Positions 1-6,488 of a stretch of DNA of 34,553 nt are shown here, one piece after another (position 1 is the first letter of the stretch; every line of letters begins with the position of its first letter). The stretch lies in NCBI GenBank assembly GCA_015486235.1, contig WFSD01000267.1, forward strand, positions 1-34,553. Reading direction: 5' to 3'. Under the pieces are notes generated by a model. The model ran no database searches, had not been told where the DNA came from, and worked only from the letters and a program-made list of their open reading frames with translations. A program made the translations under genes and the position numbers. The DNA comes from Anaerolineae bacterium (GTDB lineage Bacteria; Chloroflexota; Anaerolineae; S016-19).

Positions 1-368
1 CCGGTCTCCACGTGGACGCCTTCCTGTTCCAAAAGCTTCACGAAGCGGTCCACCAGCGGTTCGGCGACCTCCGGCGGAGCGGCATTGTTGAAGCTGGGCC
101 GTCGCCCCTTCCTGACATTTGCGTGGAGAGTAAACTGGGAGACCACCAGGGCACTGCCTTCCACGTCCAACAGGGACAGATTGAATTTGCCTTTATCGTC
201 CGAGAAAATCCTGAGGACGGCAATTTTGGATGCCAGAAGCCTTGCATCCTCCTCCGTATCCCCTTTGGAGACGCCCAGAAGCACAAGCAGGCCCTTGCCT
301 ATGGCTCCTACAACCTCTCCATCCACCGTCACCGAAGCTTCCAAAACCCGCTGGACTACAGATCTCAT
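1..368 (-). CDS. dtd: D-aminoacyl-tRNA deacylase (partial, C-terminus outside window)
   Basis: Translating the minus strand from the ATG at 368 gives [18 protein letters not shown], then [44 protein letters not shown] and NAAPPE, which is the DTD fold with its SQFTL and NAAPP signature segments. DTD hydrolyses D-amino acids (and glycine) mischarged on tRNAs in the cytoplasm. About 122 of the usual 145-150 residues are present; the reading frame is open at base 1, so the last part lies outside the window. The start at 368 is preferred over an in-frame ATG at 374 because GGAG at 376-379 gives normal 7-nt spacing only to 368. The identification is secure; no promoter was recognised upstream. Confidence 0.93.
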   Translation of the reverse strand, partial: MRSVVQRVLEASVTVDGEVVGAIGKGLLVLLGVSKGDTEEDARLLASKIAVLRIFSDDKGKFNLSLLDVEGSALVVSQFTLHANVRKGRRPSFNNAAPPEVAEPLVDRFVKLLEQEGVHVET

Positions 369-380
369 CAGCATACTCCA

Positions 381-754
381 AAAATCACCAACAATCACCA
401 TAGAATGCCGTGTATCTTCTCAGTATTCCGGGGTGCTGTTCGGATTCCGACGATTGATTCAGGCGGCGATTGTATCGCCGAGGGTGAGGGTAACCCGCGG
501 GCCACCATCGCCGGCCACCACCACCCAAAACACTTCTTCAACCTTCCCTTTCCTGGAGAGGATTGGAGGGATCAAGGGGGATGGGAAAAACACCCCGAGA
601 GCCCAAGCCCCTGTGTGGTTGTTCGATCTCATCGGCACCGCCGTGCGATTCATCACAAAACGCGTTTTTCTGCCCGTCCGGACGGACGAAAGGGGTCTCC
701 CCTTTTTCGAGAAGATACAAGCCGAAATGGTCGCGTTTGTTCTACATTTACAAC
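381..754. other. Intergenic region without a convincing gene
   Basis: Between dtd and the S1-protein terminator there is no gene I can support. A 65-codon minus-strand frame (459-656) ends in a Val-rich segment, but it has no Shine-Dalgarno sequence and no recognisable family, so I leave it as a possible remnant. A short inverted repeat (GGCGAT-TGT-ATCGCC) lies near 465-480. The promoter of dtd should be in this stretch but was not identified. Confidence 0.4.
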
Positions 755-755
755 G

Positions 756-785
756 AACGGCGGGGCACCTGAGCGCCCCGCCGTT
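756..785 (-). terminator. Strong hairpin terminator after the S1 gene
   Basis: AACGGCGGGGC (756-766) pairs perfectly with GCCCCGCCGTT (775-785), an 11-bp stem around an 8-nt loop, about 50 nt past the stop codon of the S1-domain gene. The T-tract is weak on both strands, so it may also act as an mRNA-stabilising 3' stem. Confidence 0.7.
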
Positions 786-833
786 TGTACTCCCATTTGC
801 CAGAGAGGTCCCGGCGTGTTGGAGCCCTCTCAG

Positions 834-1691
834 TCAACTCCCTGACTCCCTGTAGGAGAGCGTTCGGGCAATTATTTCGTCGATTTCCCTGCGTGCCCTT
901 TGTTTCTGCCGTCGTTCCTTGCGTCGCCGAGGTGCCGGAGCTTTAGCCATCTCATCGCCGAGAGCCTTCTTGAGTGCCAGAGCCAACGCTGTTGGCTCGT
1001 CAGAAGCATCATCCGGCTCAGACACATAGCTCATCGGTTTGCCTTGCCTGGGAGGATGTTGGCCTTTCGACCTGGACGATCGTCCTCGAGAAGACTGCCC
1101 TTCCGTTCTCTGCCTGGGGTTGGATCCTTGGGGCCGTTCCTGCCTTTCTGGCTCTTCCTGAAGAGCTTTCAGGCTCAGATCAATCCGCTCCCGTCTTTTA
1201 TCCAGCTTGATGATCTTGGCCTCGATTTCCTCTCCCTCTTTTACTACGTCTTCCGGCTTCTTGACAAACTGCCAGCTCATTTCCCGGATGTGGAGCATGG
1301 CGTCCCGGCCGACTCCGATATCCACAAATGCTGCGTAAGGGAGGATGCGGGTAACCGTCCCCTTGACGACCTCCCCTTCTTCCAGATCACGCAGACGTTT
1401 GGTTCCAGGGGGAATCATGGTCAAGCTAATGCGATTGTGGGCTCGATCCAGATCCTTGATCCACACCTTGATCGTATCTCCCACGCTTACAACGTCAGAG
1501 GGCTTTGAGATCCGGCGCACGCTCATCTCTGATACATGCACCAATCCGTCCCTGCCGACTCCGATGTCCACGAAAGCACCGAAATCGGTCAGGCGCTTGA
1601 CAGTGCCCTCAAGCTCCATGTTGATGGCGAGCTTTTTGACGATTTTCTTTGGTTTGATAACCCGAACTCGGGATGTTCGTTCTGCCGTCAC
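834..1691 (-). CDS. Two-domain S1 RNA-binding protein
   Basis: This 285-residue protein has two S1 (OB-fold) domains in tandem. The first spans about residues 24-95 (VKRLTDFGAFVDIGVGRDGLVHVSEMS) and the second about 105-175 (VTRILPYAAFVDIGVGRDAMLHIREMS). A basic low-complexity tail of about 100 residues follows, rich in Arg, Ser, Gln and Lys (RQRTEGQSSRGRSSRSKG, then RRRKERRQKQRARRE). S1 domains bind single-stranded RNA, so a cytoplasmic role at the ribosome or in mRNA turnover is likely, but the specific function is unknown; it is too short for ribosomal protein S1. The start is GTG at 1691, with AAGGAGAGG just upstream. It has its own promoter at 1742-1771 and a terminator at 756-785, so it is probably monocistronic. 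Confidence 0.85.
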   Translation of the reverse strand: MTAERTSRVRVIKPKKIVKKLAINMELEGTVKRLTDFGAFVDIGVGRDGLVHVSEMSVRRISKPSDVVSVGDTIKVWIKDLDRAHNRISLTMIPPGTKRLRDLEEGEVVKGTVTRILPYAAFVDIGVGRDAMLHIREMSWQFVKKPEDVVKEGEEIEAKIIKLDKRRERIDLSLKALQEEPERQERPQGSNPRQRTEGQSSRGRSSRSKGQHPPRQGKPMSYVSEPDDASDEPTALALALKKALGDEMAKAPAPRRRKERRQKQRARREIDEIIARTLSYRESGS

Positions 1692-1741
1692 GGAACCTCT
1701 CCTTAACGTCTAAAAATCTTACTCATTGAAAGCCGAAAGGC

Positions 1742-1771
1742 ATTATACCAGTAACGCTCGGAGGGTGTCAA
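1742..1771 (-). promoter_or_regulatory. Sigma-70 type promoter of the S1-protein gene
   Basis: On the minus strand TTGACA (1771-1766) is followed after 18 nt by TATAAT (1747-1742). Both hexamers are perfect and a TG step sits just before the -10 box. The predicted start lies about 45 nt upstream of the GTG at 1691. Confidence 0.75.
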
Positions 1772-1776
1772 AATCA

Positions 1777-1952
1777 GCTCACGGAAAGGAATCTCGAAGC
1801 GAATCCAGGGGGCCTCACGGGCCCCAAGATTGCCCATGAGGCATCTTCAGCATCCATCGACCCCAAGCGATGGGGCACGCCATGCTTCGGGCACGTCGAA
1901 AAAGCTCCAGAGGCAGCATGGGGCTTTGATTTGCTTCGAAGGCTCACGGAAA
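1777..1952. repeat. Structured repeat element, copy 1, with flanking direct repeats
   Basis: A 144-bp core (1795-1938) starts with CGAAGC and ends with GCTTCG; extended, the outer stem is TCGAAGCGAAT (1794-1804) against ATTTGCTTCGA (1929-1939). Inside are three inverted repeats: GGGGCC/GGCCCC (1809-1814/1820-1825), CCATCG/CGATGG (1854-1859/1868-1873) and CCATGCT/AGCATGG (1880-1886/1915-1921). The identical 11-mer GCTCACGGAAA occurs at 1777-1787 and 1942-1952, leaving 154 bp between. A diverged second copy with the same core length lies at 29231-29374. It sits between the end of the MoeB-like gene and the S1 promoter and contains no ORF. I infer a small non-autonomous mobile element or a structured RNA; the family is not recognised. 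Confidence 0.65.
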
Positions 1953-1989
1953 AAGCCTGTTTCCAGCAGCGATGGTACTGTCTGCCGAT

Positions 1990-2751
1990 TCACTTCTCGA
2001 GGAATTCATATTTCCCCTGGCACACAGGACAGTCTGGCCTTCTGGGGGGCAACTCGATCCGTTCCCACGCATTGTTCCAGACATCTACGTACAACAGGCC
2101 TGGGTTCCGCTGGCCTGTGCCGATTATCAATTTCATCGCCTCGGCAACACTAAGCGCTGCCATAACGCTGACCGCCGGAGCAATGATCCCCGCAGTAGCC
2201 GCGGTATCCATGGAGCTATCTTCAGGTGGATCTCCCAAGATGCATCGCAGGCAAGGCGTTTCCCCCGGGGCCAACGTCGCAGACATGCCGTAAGACGCAA
2301 CCACTCCGGTGTACACCCATGGTATCCCTTCCTTGAAACAAGCATCATTGATCAGGTATCGCGCCGAGAATCTATCGGTGCAGTCGAGAACCACATTGGC
2401 TCCCTGGATCAAGTCCAGGATGTTCGTGGGCACCGCCCGACCCACCACTGGCTCTATCTCCACCCCGCTATTGACTTCCCGAAGCCGTCTCGCAGCCGCC
2501 AACACTTTCGGCCTGGCGAGTCTGGCATCCTCCTCGTCGAAAAGAGTTTGGCGCTGGAGGTTGTCAATTTCCACCACGTCATCATCCACCAGGCGCACTT
2601 TGCCGATCCCGGCGCGCACCGCCAGGTCTGCAGCGTGAGAGCCAAGCGCTCCCACGCCGATGATCACGACGGAAGCATGAGCAAGTTTCCGCTGCCCCCG
2701 GATGCCTATTTCTTTGAAAGTCATCTGACGCACATAACGGTCGGCATTCAT
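1990..2751 (-). CDS. HesA/MoeB/ThiF-family adenylyltransferase
   Basis: This is a 253-residue E1-like enzyme, close to the length of E. coli MoeB. The N-terminal nucleotide-binding loop is visible (VVIIGVGALGSHAADLAVRAG), followed by RLVDDDVVEIDNLQRQTLF, the DCTDRFSARYLIND segment and two zinc-binding Cys pairs (CLRC and CPVC near the C-terminus). Such enzymes adenylate the C-terminal Gly-Gly of small sulfur carriers (MoaD, ThiS) for molybdopterin or thiazole synthesis. Which carrier it serves is not visible here, because no moaD or thiS is adjacent. GGAG six bases before the ATG supports the start. It follows the riboflavin-type ABC genes on the same strand after 44 nt, so it probably shares their FMN-riboswitch-controlled transcript. 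Confidence 0.85.
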   Translation of the reverse strand: MNADRYVRQMTFKEIGIRGQRKLAHASVVIIGVGALGSHAADLAVRAGIGKVRLVDDDVVEIDNLQRQTLFDEEDARLARPKVLAAARRLREVNSGVEIEPVVGRAVPTNILDLIQGANVVLDCTDRFSARYLINDACFKEGIPWVYTGVVASYGMSATLAPGETPCLRCILGDPPEDSSMDTAATAGIIAPAVSVMAALSVAEAMKLIIGTGQRNPGLLYVDVWNNAWERIELPPRRPDCPVCQGKYEFLEK

Positions 2752-2795
2752 GATTCACTCCGATCCAAGTATTCTTCGGCGCACCTATCAGGACG

Positions 2796-3590
2796 TCACG
2801 GATACGCGAATCGCTCGATCGCTCTCCGTATACGACGCTCCAGCTGTCGGAACTCTGCGTCCTCCAGCAGAGATAGCTCCCTTGGACGTGGGAGATAAAC
2901 ATGGACCTCTGCAGCCACCACTGCGGGACGGGGTGTCAGCACCAGAACGTGATCCGCCAGAAAGACCGCCTCCGTGATGCTGTGGGTAACCATGACGACG
3001 GTTTGACCATGCTTGCGCCACAGACGTAACAGTTCCAGGTTCATCTTCTCCCTGGTCATTGCATCGAGGGAAGCAAAAGGCTCGTCGAGAAGGAGCATCC
3101 GAGGACGTTGGATGAGCGCCCGCGCCAGGGCAACACGCTGCTGCATCCCGCCTGAAAGCTGAACAGGGTATGCTTTCTCGAAGCCCTCCAGTCCCACCTG
3201 CCGGCAGAACGCCCTCGCCCGTTTTTCCGCCTCATCCTTCGGGATATGCGCTACTTCCAATGGCAGCATGATGTTCCGGAGGACAGTACGCCACGGCATC
3301 AGGTTCGATTTCTGGAACAGAAAGCCGATATCTGACCGTGGGCCGCTCAAGTGCTCTCCCGCAAACCACACCTCGCCGCGGGATGGCCTGAGCTGCCCGC
3401 CCAGGATACGGAGGAGAGTGGTCTTTCCGCAGCCGGACGGGCCAACAACGGTGACGAATTCCCGGACGTTGGCGGAGAAAGAAACATCTCCAAGTGCTTG
3501 AAGATCGTTCCCATCTTGGTCTCTGAAATAATGCACGAGTCCTTTTGCCACCAGAAGTGGCCCGCCGTCGTGAGGAATGACATTACTCAT
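2796..3590 (-). CDS. ABC transporter ATP-binding protein (RibXY-type riboflavin importer)
   Basis: This 264-residue ATPase of the nitrate/sulfonate/thiamine-precursor group has Walker A GPSGCGKTTL, Q-loop FQKSNL, signature LSGGMQQRVALARAL, Walker B MLLLDEPFASLD and the H-loop MVTHS. It energises the permease and lipoprotein encoded just upstream. The start is the ATG at 3590, which overlaps the stop of the binding-protein gene as ATGA, typical of translational coupling. A longer frame reaching 3680 is open but would run deep into that gene and has no ribosome-binding site. Family assignment is firm; the substrate is inferred from the FMN riboswitch in front of the operon. Confidence 0.88.
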   Translation of the reverse strand: MSNVIPHDGGPLLVAKGLVHYFRDQDGNDLQALGDVSFSANVREFVTVVGPSGCGKTTLLRILGGQLRPSRGEVWFAGEHLSGPRSDIGFLFQKSNLMPWRTVLRNIMLPLEVAHIPKDEAEKRARAFCRQVGLEGFEKAYPVQLSGGMQQRVALARALIQRPRMLLLDEPFASLDAMTREKMNLELLRLWRKHGQTVVMVTHSITEAVFLADHVLVLTPRPAVVAAEVHVYLPRPRELSLLEDAEFRQLERRIRRAIERFAYP

Positions 3591-4570
3591 TTGACAAATT
3601 CGTTGGTGTAGCACAAGTTGGGGTCTACATTTTTCTCTATCAGGCCTGCCGCTTTCATGAACTTGATGGTGCCGGCCCATGCCTCAGGAGTGGAGACCCC
3701 CAAAGTCCCCTCGTCGCGCCAGAGCTTCAATGCCTCGTCGAATACCGCACGATTCACTTTCTTTTGATGTTCGTCCTTTCCCGCCTCCGGCACATACTTC
3801 AGGCTGATGTCGAACGCCTCGTCGGGATTGTCAAGGGTATCCCGTAGCCCATGGAGCGTAGCCTGCACCAGGTCTCTCACCCAGTCAGGGTGATCTTTTA
3901 TCACCTTTTCGCTGGTTATTATCCCGTTGGATGGAATGTCGATGTAATCGGACACGGGGATGACATTCACATCCTTTCCTTCGAGTCGGAGCTGGACTGG
4001 CCCGTTGACGGAGTAATCCAGCGCTGCGTCAACCTGTCCGGAACTGACCGCCGCTGCCTGAGTGTAGCCGATGGACGTGAGGGTGATCTTGCTCTCGTCC
4101 AGGCCGGCCGAATAGATCAACCCTTTCCAACCGATGTAGCTGGCACCGTAGAGACCGGGTATCCCGACTTTTTTCCCCTCCAGGTCTTTGGGTTTCTCGA
4201 TTCCTCGATTCTTTAGAGAGAAAACGACCACGGGGAAATGGCGGTACCACCGCATCACGTATACCACTGGCAGCTCCCTGGCCCGTCCCAGGATCACTTC
4301 TTCGCCGCTTCCGACCATAAAAGGAATCTGATTTGTGCCTACCAGCTTTACCAAATCGGACTCGAATCCGTATTTGAACTTGATGCTTAGCCCTGCTTTC
4401 TTGTAATACCCCTTTTCTGTTGCCACGTAGAAAGGGGCAAACTGGACATTCGGGATGTATCCCATGGCCAAAGTAATTTCCCGAGGCTGCTTCCTGGCCT
4501 TTGGAACACATCCGGATGCTGCAAGGATGGTCACGACAACTACCAACAAGAACGACAAAGCTTTTTTCAT
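3587..4570 (-). CDS. ribY: NMT1/THI5-like substrate-binding lipoprotein, probable riboflavin binder
   Basis: This 327-residue protein has a lipoprotein signal peptide (MKKALSFLLVVVVTILAASG, lipobox Cys21), so it should sit on the outer face of the cytoplasmic membrane. The mature part is an NMT1/THI5-like periplasmic-binding fold: GYIPNVQFAPFYVATEKGYY near the N-terminus, then GKKVGIPGLYGASYIGWKG and a GQVDAALDY segment. The same family binds thiamine-pyrimidine precursors (ThiY) and riboflavin (RibY). Because the operon is under an FMN riboswitch rather than a TPP riboswitch, riboflavin is the better inference. A GGAGG lies 13 nt before the ATG, a somewhat long spacing. The gene follows the permease gene by 66 nt and overlaps the ATPase gene. 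Confidence 0.78.
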   Translation of the reverse strand: MKKALSFLLVVVVTILAASGCVPKARKQPREITLAMGYIPNVQFAPFYVATEKGYYKKAGLSIKFKYGFESDLVKLVGTNQIPFMVGSGEEVILGRARELPVVYVMRWYRHFPVVVFSLKNRGIEKPKDLEGKKVGIPGLYGASYIGWKGLIYSAGLDESKITLTSIGYTQAAAVSSGQVDAALDYSVNGPVQLRLEGKDVNVIPVSDYIDIPSNGIITSEKVIKDHPDWVRDLVQATLHGLRDTLDNPDEAFDISLKYVPEAGKDEHQKKVNRAVFDEALKLWRDEGTLGVSTPEAWAGTIKFMKAAGLIEKNVDPNLCYTNEFVK

Positions 4571-4636
4571 CGGTCGATATTTACCTCCGTCAGTGTGTAG
4601 TGATAATTCCAGACGACCCGCAGGTCGTGGTCCGCG

Positions 4637-5467
4637 TCATCTTGCGCGCTGCCAGCGCAGCAGCACCCATTCCATCGTCAGGACTGTCAGGTAAAGGATC
4701 AGTGCGATCACCACGAGAGTGATGATAGTGGCAAATAGCAGTGGCGTATCCAATGTGCCGCGGGCCAGATTTATCAGGAATCCCAGGCCTCTGTCTGCTC
4801 CAATGAACTCCCCCACCACTGCACCTATGACTGCCAGGGTGACGCTCACCCGCAGCCCCCCTAGCAGTACCGGCATCGCTGCCGGGACTTCCAGCATCCG
4901 GAACGTCTGCCAACGGCTGGCATTCAACGACTGCATCAGCTCCCGTAGGTCGTTGTCCACCGATCGGATCCCCACGAGGGTGTTCACTAGTGAGGGAAAG
5001 AAAACCGTGATGGCGCACACAAGCACTTTCGAGATGCTCCCAAAGCCGAACCATATGATGAAAAGGGGCGCAATTGCCACCACCGGGATGGATTGGGACG
5101 CCACGATGTAAGGAGTCAGCAAGTGCTCGATAGACCTGGATTTCGCCAGAAGATAGCCAAGAGTAGTAGCAGTCACCAGGCCGAGCACCAGCCCAAGGAT
5201 AATCTCCTCCATTGTCAGGGAAGTGTGGTACACGAGGCTGCCATCTTTGAGCATCAAGAGGAGTTTCTGCGCCACCAGGACAGGTGAAGGCAGGATAAAT
5301 GCCGGATAATGCTTCCAACTGACCAGCGCTTGCCACAAACCAAGGAGCATTGCGAGTCCCATGGGAAAGAACACATAATCTGCGTGTCGGCGTAGGCACT
5401 CACCGCAGGGAACTCCTCGTTCCCCAGATCTGCGCGCCGCTTTTATCAACCAACTATCGATTGCCAT
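4637..5467 (-). CDS. ribX: ABC transporter permease, probable riboflavin importer
   Basis: This 276-residue inner-membrane permease has about six hydrophobic segments (for example YVFFPMGLAMLLGLWQALV, ILGLVLGLVTATTLGYLLA, ALILYLTVLTMEWVLL). The EAA loop (ASRWQTFRMLEVPAAMPVLLGG) contacts the ATPase. The frame is open as far as 5626, but that extension would translate the riboswitch terminators. The start MAIDSWLIK at 5467 has GGAGATAGAAGAA in front and is the one I choose. It is the first gene of the FMN-riboswitch unit. Related permeases carry thiamine precursors, sulfonates or nitrate, so the substrate comes from the regulation. Confidence 0.78.
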   Translation of the reverse strand: MAIDSWLIKAARRSGERGVPCGECLRRHADYVFFPMGLAMLLGLWQALVSWKHYPAFILPSPVLVAQKLLLMLKDGSLVYHTSLTMEEIILGLVLGLVTATTLGYLLAKSRSIEHLLTPYIVASQSIPVVAIAPLFIIWFGFGSISKVLVCAITVFFPSLVNTLVGIRSVDNDLRELMQSLNASRWQTFRMLEVPAAMPVLLGGLRVSVTLAVIGAVVGEFIGADRGLGFLINLARGTLDTPLLFATIITLVVIALILYLTVLTMEWVLLRWQRAR

Positions 5468-5495
5468 TTCTTCTATCTCCAGTCCGGGGACGAAG

Positions 5496-5523
5496 AAAAA
5501 ACCCCCGGAGTTTCCTTCGGGGG
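5496..5523 (-). terminator. Second intrinsic terminator of the FMN expression platform
   Basis: On the minus strand CCCCCG...CGGGGG (5523-5502) is followed directly by six T residues (5501-5496). It ends only about 29 nt before the permease ATG, so it decides whether transcription enters the operon. Confidence 0.85.
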
Positions 5524-5572
5524 CAGGGGGCAAGATCGCGTGCAGCATACGTTCCCCTCCGGGCCCTGCTCG

Positions 5573-5607
5573 AAACAAAAACCCCGTGAGCAGAGGCCCT
5601 CGGGGTT
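5573..5607 (-). terminator. First intrinsic terminator of the FMN expression platform
   Basis: On the minus strand AACCCCGAG (5607-5599) pairs with CTC-A-CGGGGTT (5590-5580), with one bulged A, and is followed by TTTTTGTTT. It lies between the aptamer and the second terminator, so this riboswitch appears to have two stacked terminators. Confidence 0.75.
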
Positions 5608-5650
5608 CGAACGCAAGCCGCACCACGCGCCATCAGGCACGCAATGCAAC

Positions 5651-5811
5651 GACCTTCTCCCATCCGGACTATACCGTCGGCTCTGGATTTGCCGGATCCG
5701 GCTCACCAGATCAGTCCTCGTACTTTTCACGAGGGCTCGCGGGCTTGGCGCTCATGCGCTTTACCGCCGGTCGGGAATTGGCCTGTCAGGCCTCACCCTG
5801 CCCCGAAGGTC
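5651..5811 (-). ncRNA. FMN riboswitch (RFN element)
   Basis: Read on the minus strand, the region has every conserved block of the RFN aptamer: CAGGGTGAGG near the 5' end, AATTCCCGACCGGCGGTA, AGCCCGCGAGC, CTGGTGAGCCGGATCCGG, AGAGCCGACGGTATAGTCC and GGATGGGAGAAGG. The closing stem P1 is GACCTTC (5811-5805) with GAAGGTC (5657-5651). RFN elements bind FMN and switch off riboflavin synthesis or uptake genes. Two terminators follow before the permease gene, so control is by transcription termination: high FMN should stop transcription of the transporter. This is one of the most secure calls in the window. Confidence 0.97.
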
Positions 5812-5868
5812 TTCATCTTATTTGGTTGTACGGCTGGCCAACGATCCTCACTGCCAGCACACTTTCAC

Positions 5869-5896
5869 ATTATACGTGAAGTGAGCGGTATGTCAA
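5869..5896 (-). promoter_or_regulatory. Consensus promoter of the FMN-riboswitch operon
   Basis: TTGACA (5896-5891) and TATAAT (5874-5869) on the minus strand are both perfect, with a 16-nt spacer. Transcription should begin roughly 50 nt before the aptamer. The -10 box sits inside an inverted repeat (TTTCAC and CGTGAA on either side), which could be an operator. Confidence 0.8.
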
Positions 5897-5982
5897 ATCA
5901 GGGGGCCGAGAACTTTCGGACCGCCGGAACGGATTGGTATCTTTCGGCGTTTTTTGGATAGCGTCGGGCTCTGGATTTCCCC

Positions 5983-6013
5983 GGGTAGCGGAGGGCATTG
6001 TCCTCCGCTACCC
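5983..6013. repeat. GTAG...CTAC palindromic repeat
   Basis: GGGTAGCGGAGG (5983-5994) pairs with CCTCCGCTACCC (6002-6013) around a 7-nt loop GCATTGT. It lies between the divergent riboflavin and lysine promoters and has the same form as the palindrome at 6259-6285 with different arms. The rest of 5897-6052 shows nothing else I can support. Confidence 0.7.
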
Positions 6014-6052
6014 CTATGTCCGAACTCTTGCTCGAACATCAGCGGACGAGAT

Positions 6053-6081
6053 TTGACAAGCCGGGAAACGTGTGTTAAATT
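6053..6081 (+). promoter_or_regulatory. Promoter of the lys leader and operon
   Basis: TTGACA (6053-6058) is a perfect -35 box; TTAAAT (6075-6080, spacer 16) or TAAATT (6076-6081, spacer 17) is the -10 box, each matching 4 of 6 positions. The transcript should start near 6088, about 20 nt before the leader-peptide ATG. Confidence 0.65.
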
Positions 6082-6109
6082 TGCTTTCAAATTCAGACAG
6101 GTGTGGATC

Positions 6110-6178
6110 ATGTTCATGATTGGGATTTCCACCAAGAAGCAGGTGAAGAAGCAGATGCCGGACCCGGGGGTCTGGTAG
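6110..6178 (+). CDS. Lysine-rich leader peptide of the LysW operon attenuator
   Basis: A 22-codon ORF encodes MFMIGISTKKQVKKQMPDP followed by GVW. AGGTG lies six bases before its ATG, which is normal Shine-Dalgarno spacing. Four of 22 codons are Lys (all AAG), at positions 9, 10, 13 and 14, in a near-perfect 12-bp tandem repeat (AAGAAGCAGGTG then AAGAAGCAGATG). The stop codon is 33 nt before a strong terminator, and the genes beyond it make lysine. In classical attenuation, scarcity of charged Lys-tRNA would stall ribosomes at these codons and let RNA polymerase read through. No T-box or L-box (lysine riboswitch) sequence was seen. The arrangement fits attenuation well but it is a prediction. 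Confidence 0.7.
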   Translation: MFMIGISTKKQVKKQMPDPGVW

Positions 6179-6228
6179 GCCTTGCCTTGCCCGCTTCGAT
6201 AGGCTGATTGCAACCGGCTTCCAGACCC
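6161..6228 (+). promoter_or_regulatory. Predicted antiterminator and protector pairing of the lys attenuator
   Basis: GGGTCTGG (6168-6175) is a perfect 8-bp complement of CCAGACCC (6221-6228), which forms the upper left arm and loop of the terminator. Beyond it, AG (6177-6178), C6180 and TTG (6182-6184) can also pair with the rest of the left arm, so 6172-6184 imitates the terminator's right arm. GACC (6161-6164) can instead pair with GGTC (6169-6172) as a protector hairpin. A ribosome stalled at Lys14 would cover the protector and favour the antiterminator; one at the stop codon (6176-6178) would cover 6168-6184 and favour termination. Confidence 0.6.
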
Positions 6229-6245
6229 TGGAAGCCGGTTTTTTT
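6212..6245 (+). terminator. Attenuator terminator upstream of lysW
   Basis: AACCGGCTTCCAG (6212-6224) and CTGGAAGCCGGTT (6228-6240) form a perfect 13-bp stem with a 3-nt loop, followed by an uninterrupted run of T residues to 6245. It stands between the promoter and lysW and has no gene of its own to end except the leader ORF, as expected for an attenuator. Confidence 0.92.
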
Positions 6246-6254
6246 ATGCGGAGT

Positions 6255-6285
<31 letters not shown>

Positions 6286-6319
6286 TCACCGGAAATTCTA
6301 AAAAGGAGGAGGGATCGAA

Positions 6320-6487
6320 ATGACCAAGTTCGTGTGTCCTGAGTGCGAAGCAGAGTTCGAGCTATTCGACGTGATGAAAGGTGAGTTGGTGACCTGCCCC
6401 GAGTGTGGTGTGGACCTGGAGGTGGTCTCGCTAGACCCACCAAAGGTGGAGCTGGCGCCCGAGGAAGAGGAAGACTGGGGGGAGTGA
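6320..6487 (+). CDS. lysW: LysW amino-group carrier protein
   Basis: This 55-residue protein has two zinc-binding CPEC motifs (Cys6/Cys9 and Cys26/Cys29), an acidic C-terminal region and the diagnostic end EDWGE. The C-terminal Glu is ligated by LysX to the amino group of alpha-aminoadipate (or glutamate), so LysW both protects the amino group and carries the intermediate through LysZ, LysY and LysJ until LysK releases the product. A strong AGGAGGAGGG sits before the ATG at 6320. lysX begins one base after its stop codon. It is the first structural gene after the attenuator. Confidence 0.96.
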   Translation: MTKFVCPECEAEFELFDVMKGELVTCPECGVDLEVVSLDPPKVELAPEEEEDWGE

Positions 6488-6488
6488 G

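Noticed and set aside
459-656. Possible 65-residue protein on the minus strand after the S1 gene
   Set aside because: There is no Shine-Dalgarno sequence, no recognised family and it lies downstream of a terminator; kept only as a note.
5597-5615. tRNA-like GGGGTTCGAAC sequence on the plus strand
   Set aside because: There is no acceptor stem, D-arm or anticodon arm around it; the bases belong to a terminator hairpin of the FMN leader.
5468-5626. N-terminal extension of the permease frame to 5626
   Set aside because: It would translate both riboswitch terminators, and the ATG at 5467 has a proper Shine-Dalgarno sequence and family-like N-terminus.
6082-6245. T-box or L-box lysine riboswitch upstream of lysW
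   Set aside because: There is no T-box AGGGTGG-ACCGCG sequence and the leader of about 160 nt is too short and lacks L-box conserved blocks; a leader peptide with Lys codons explains the terminator better.
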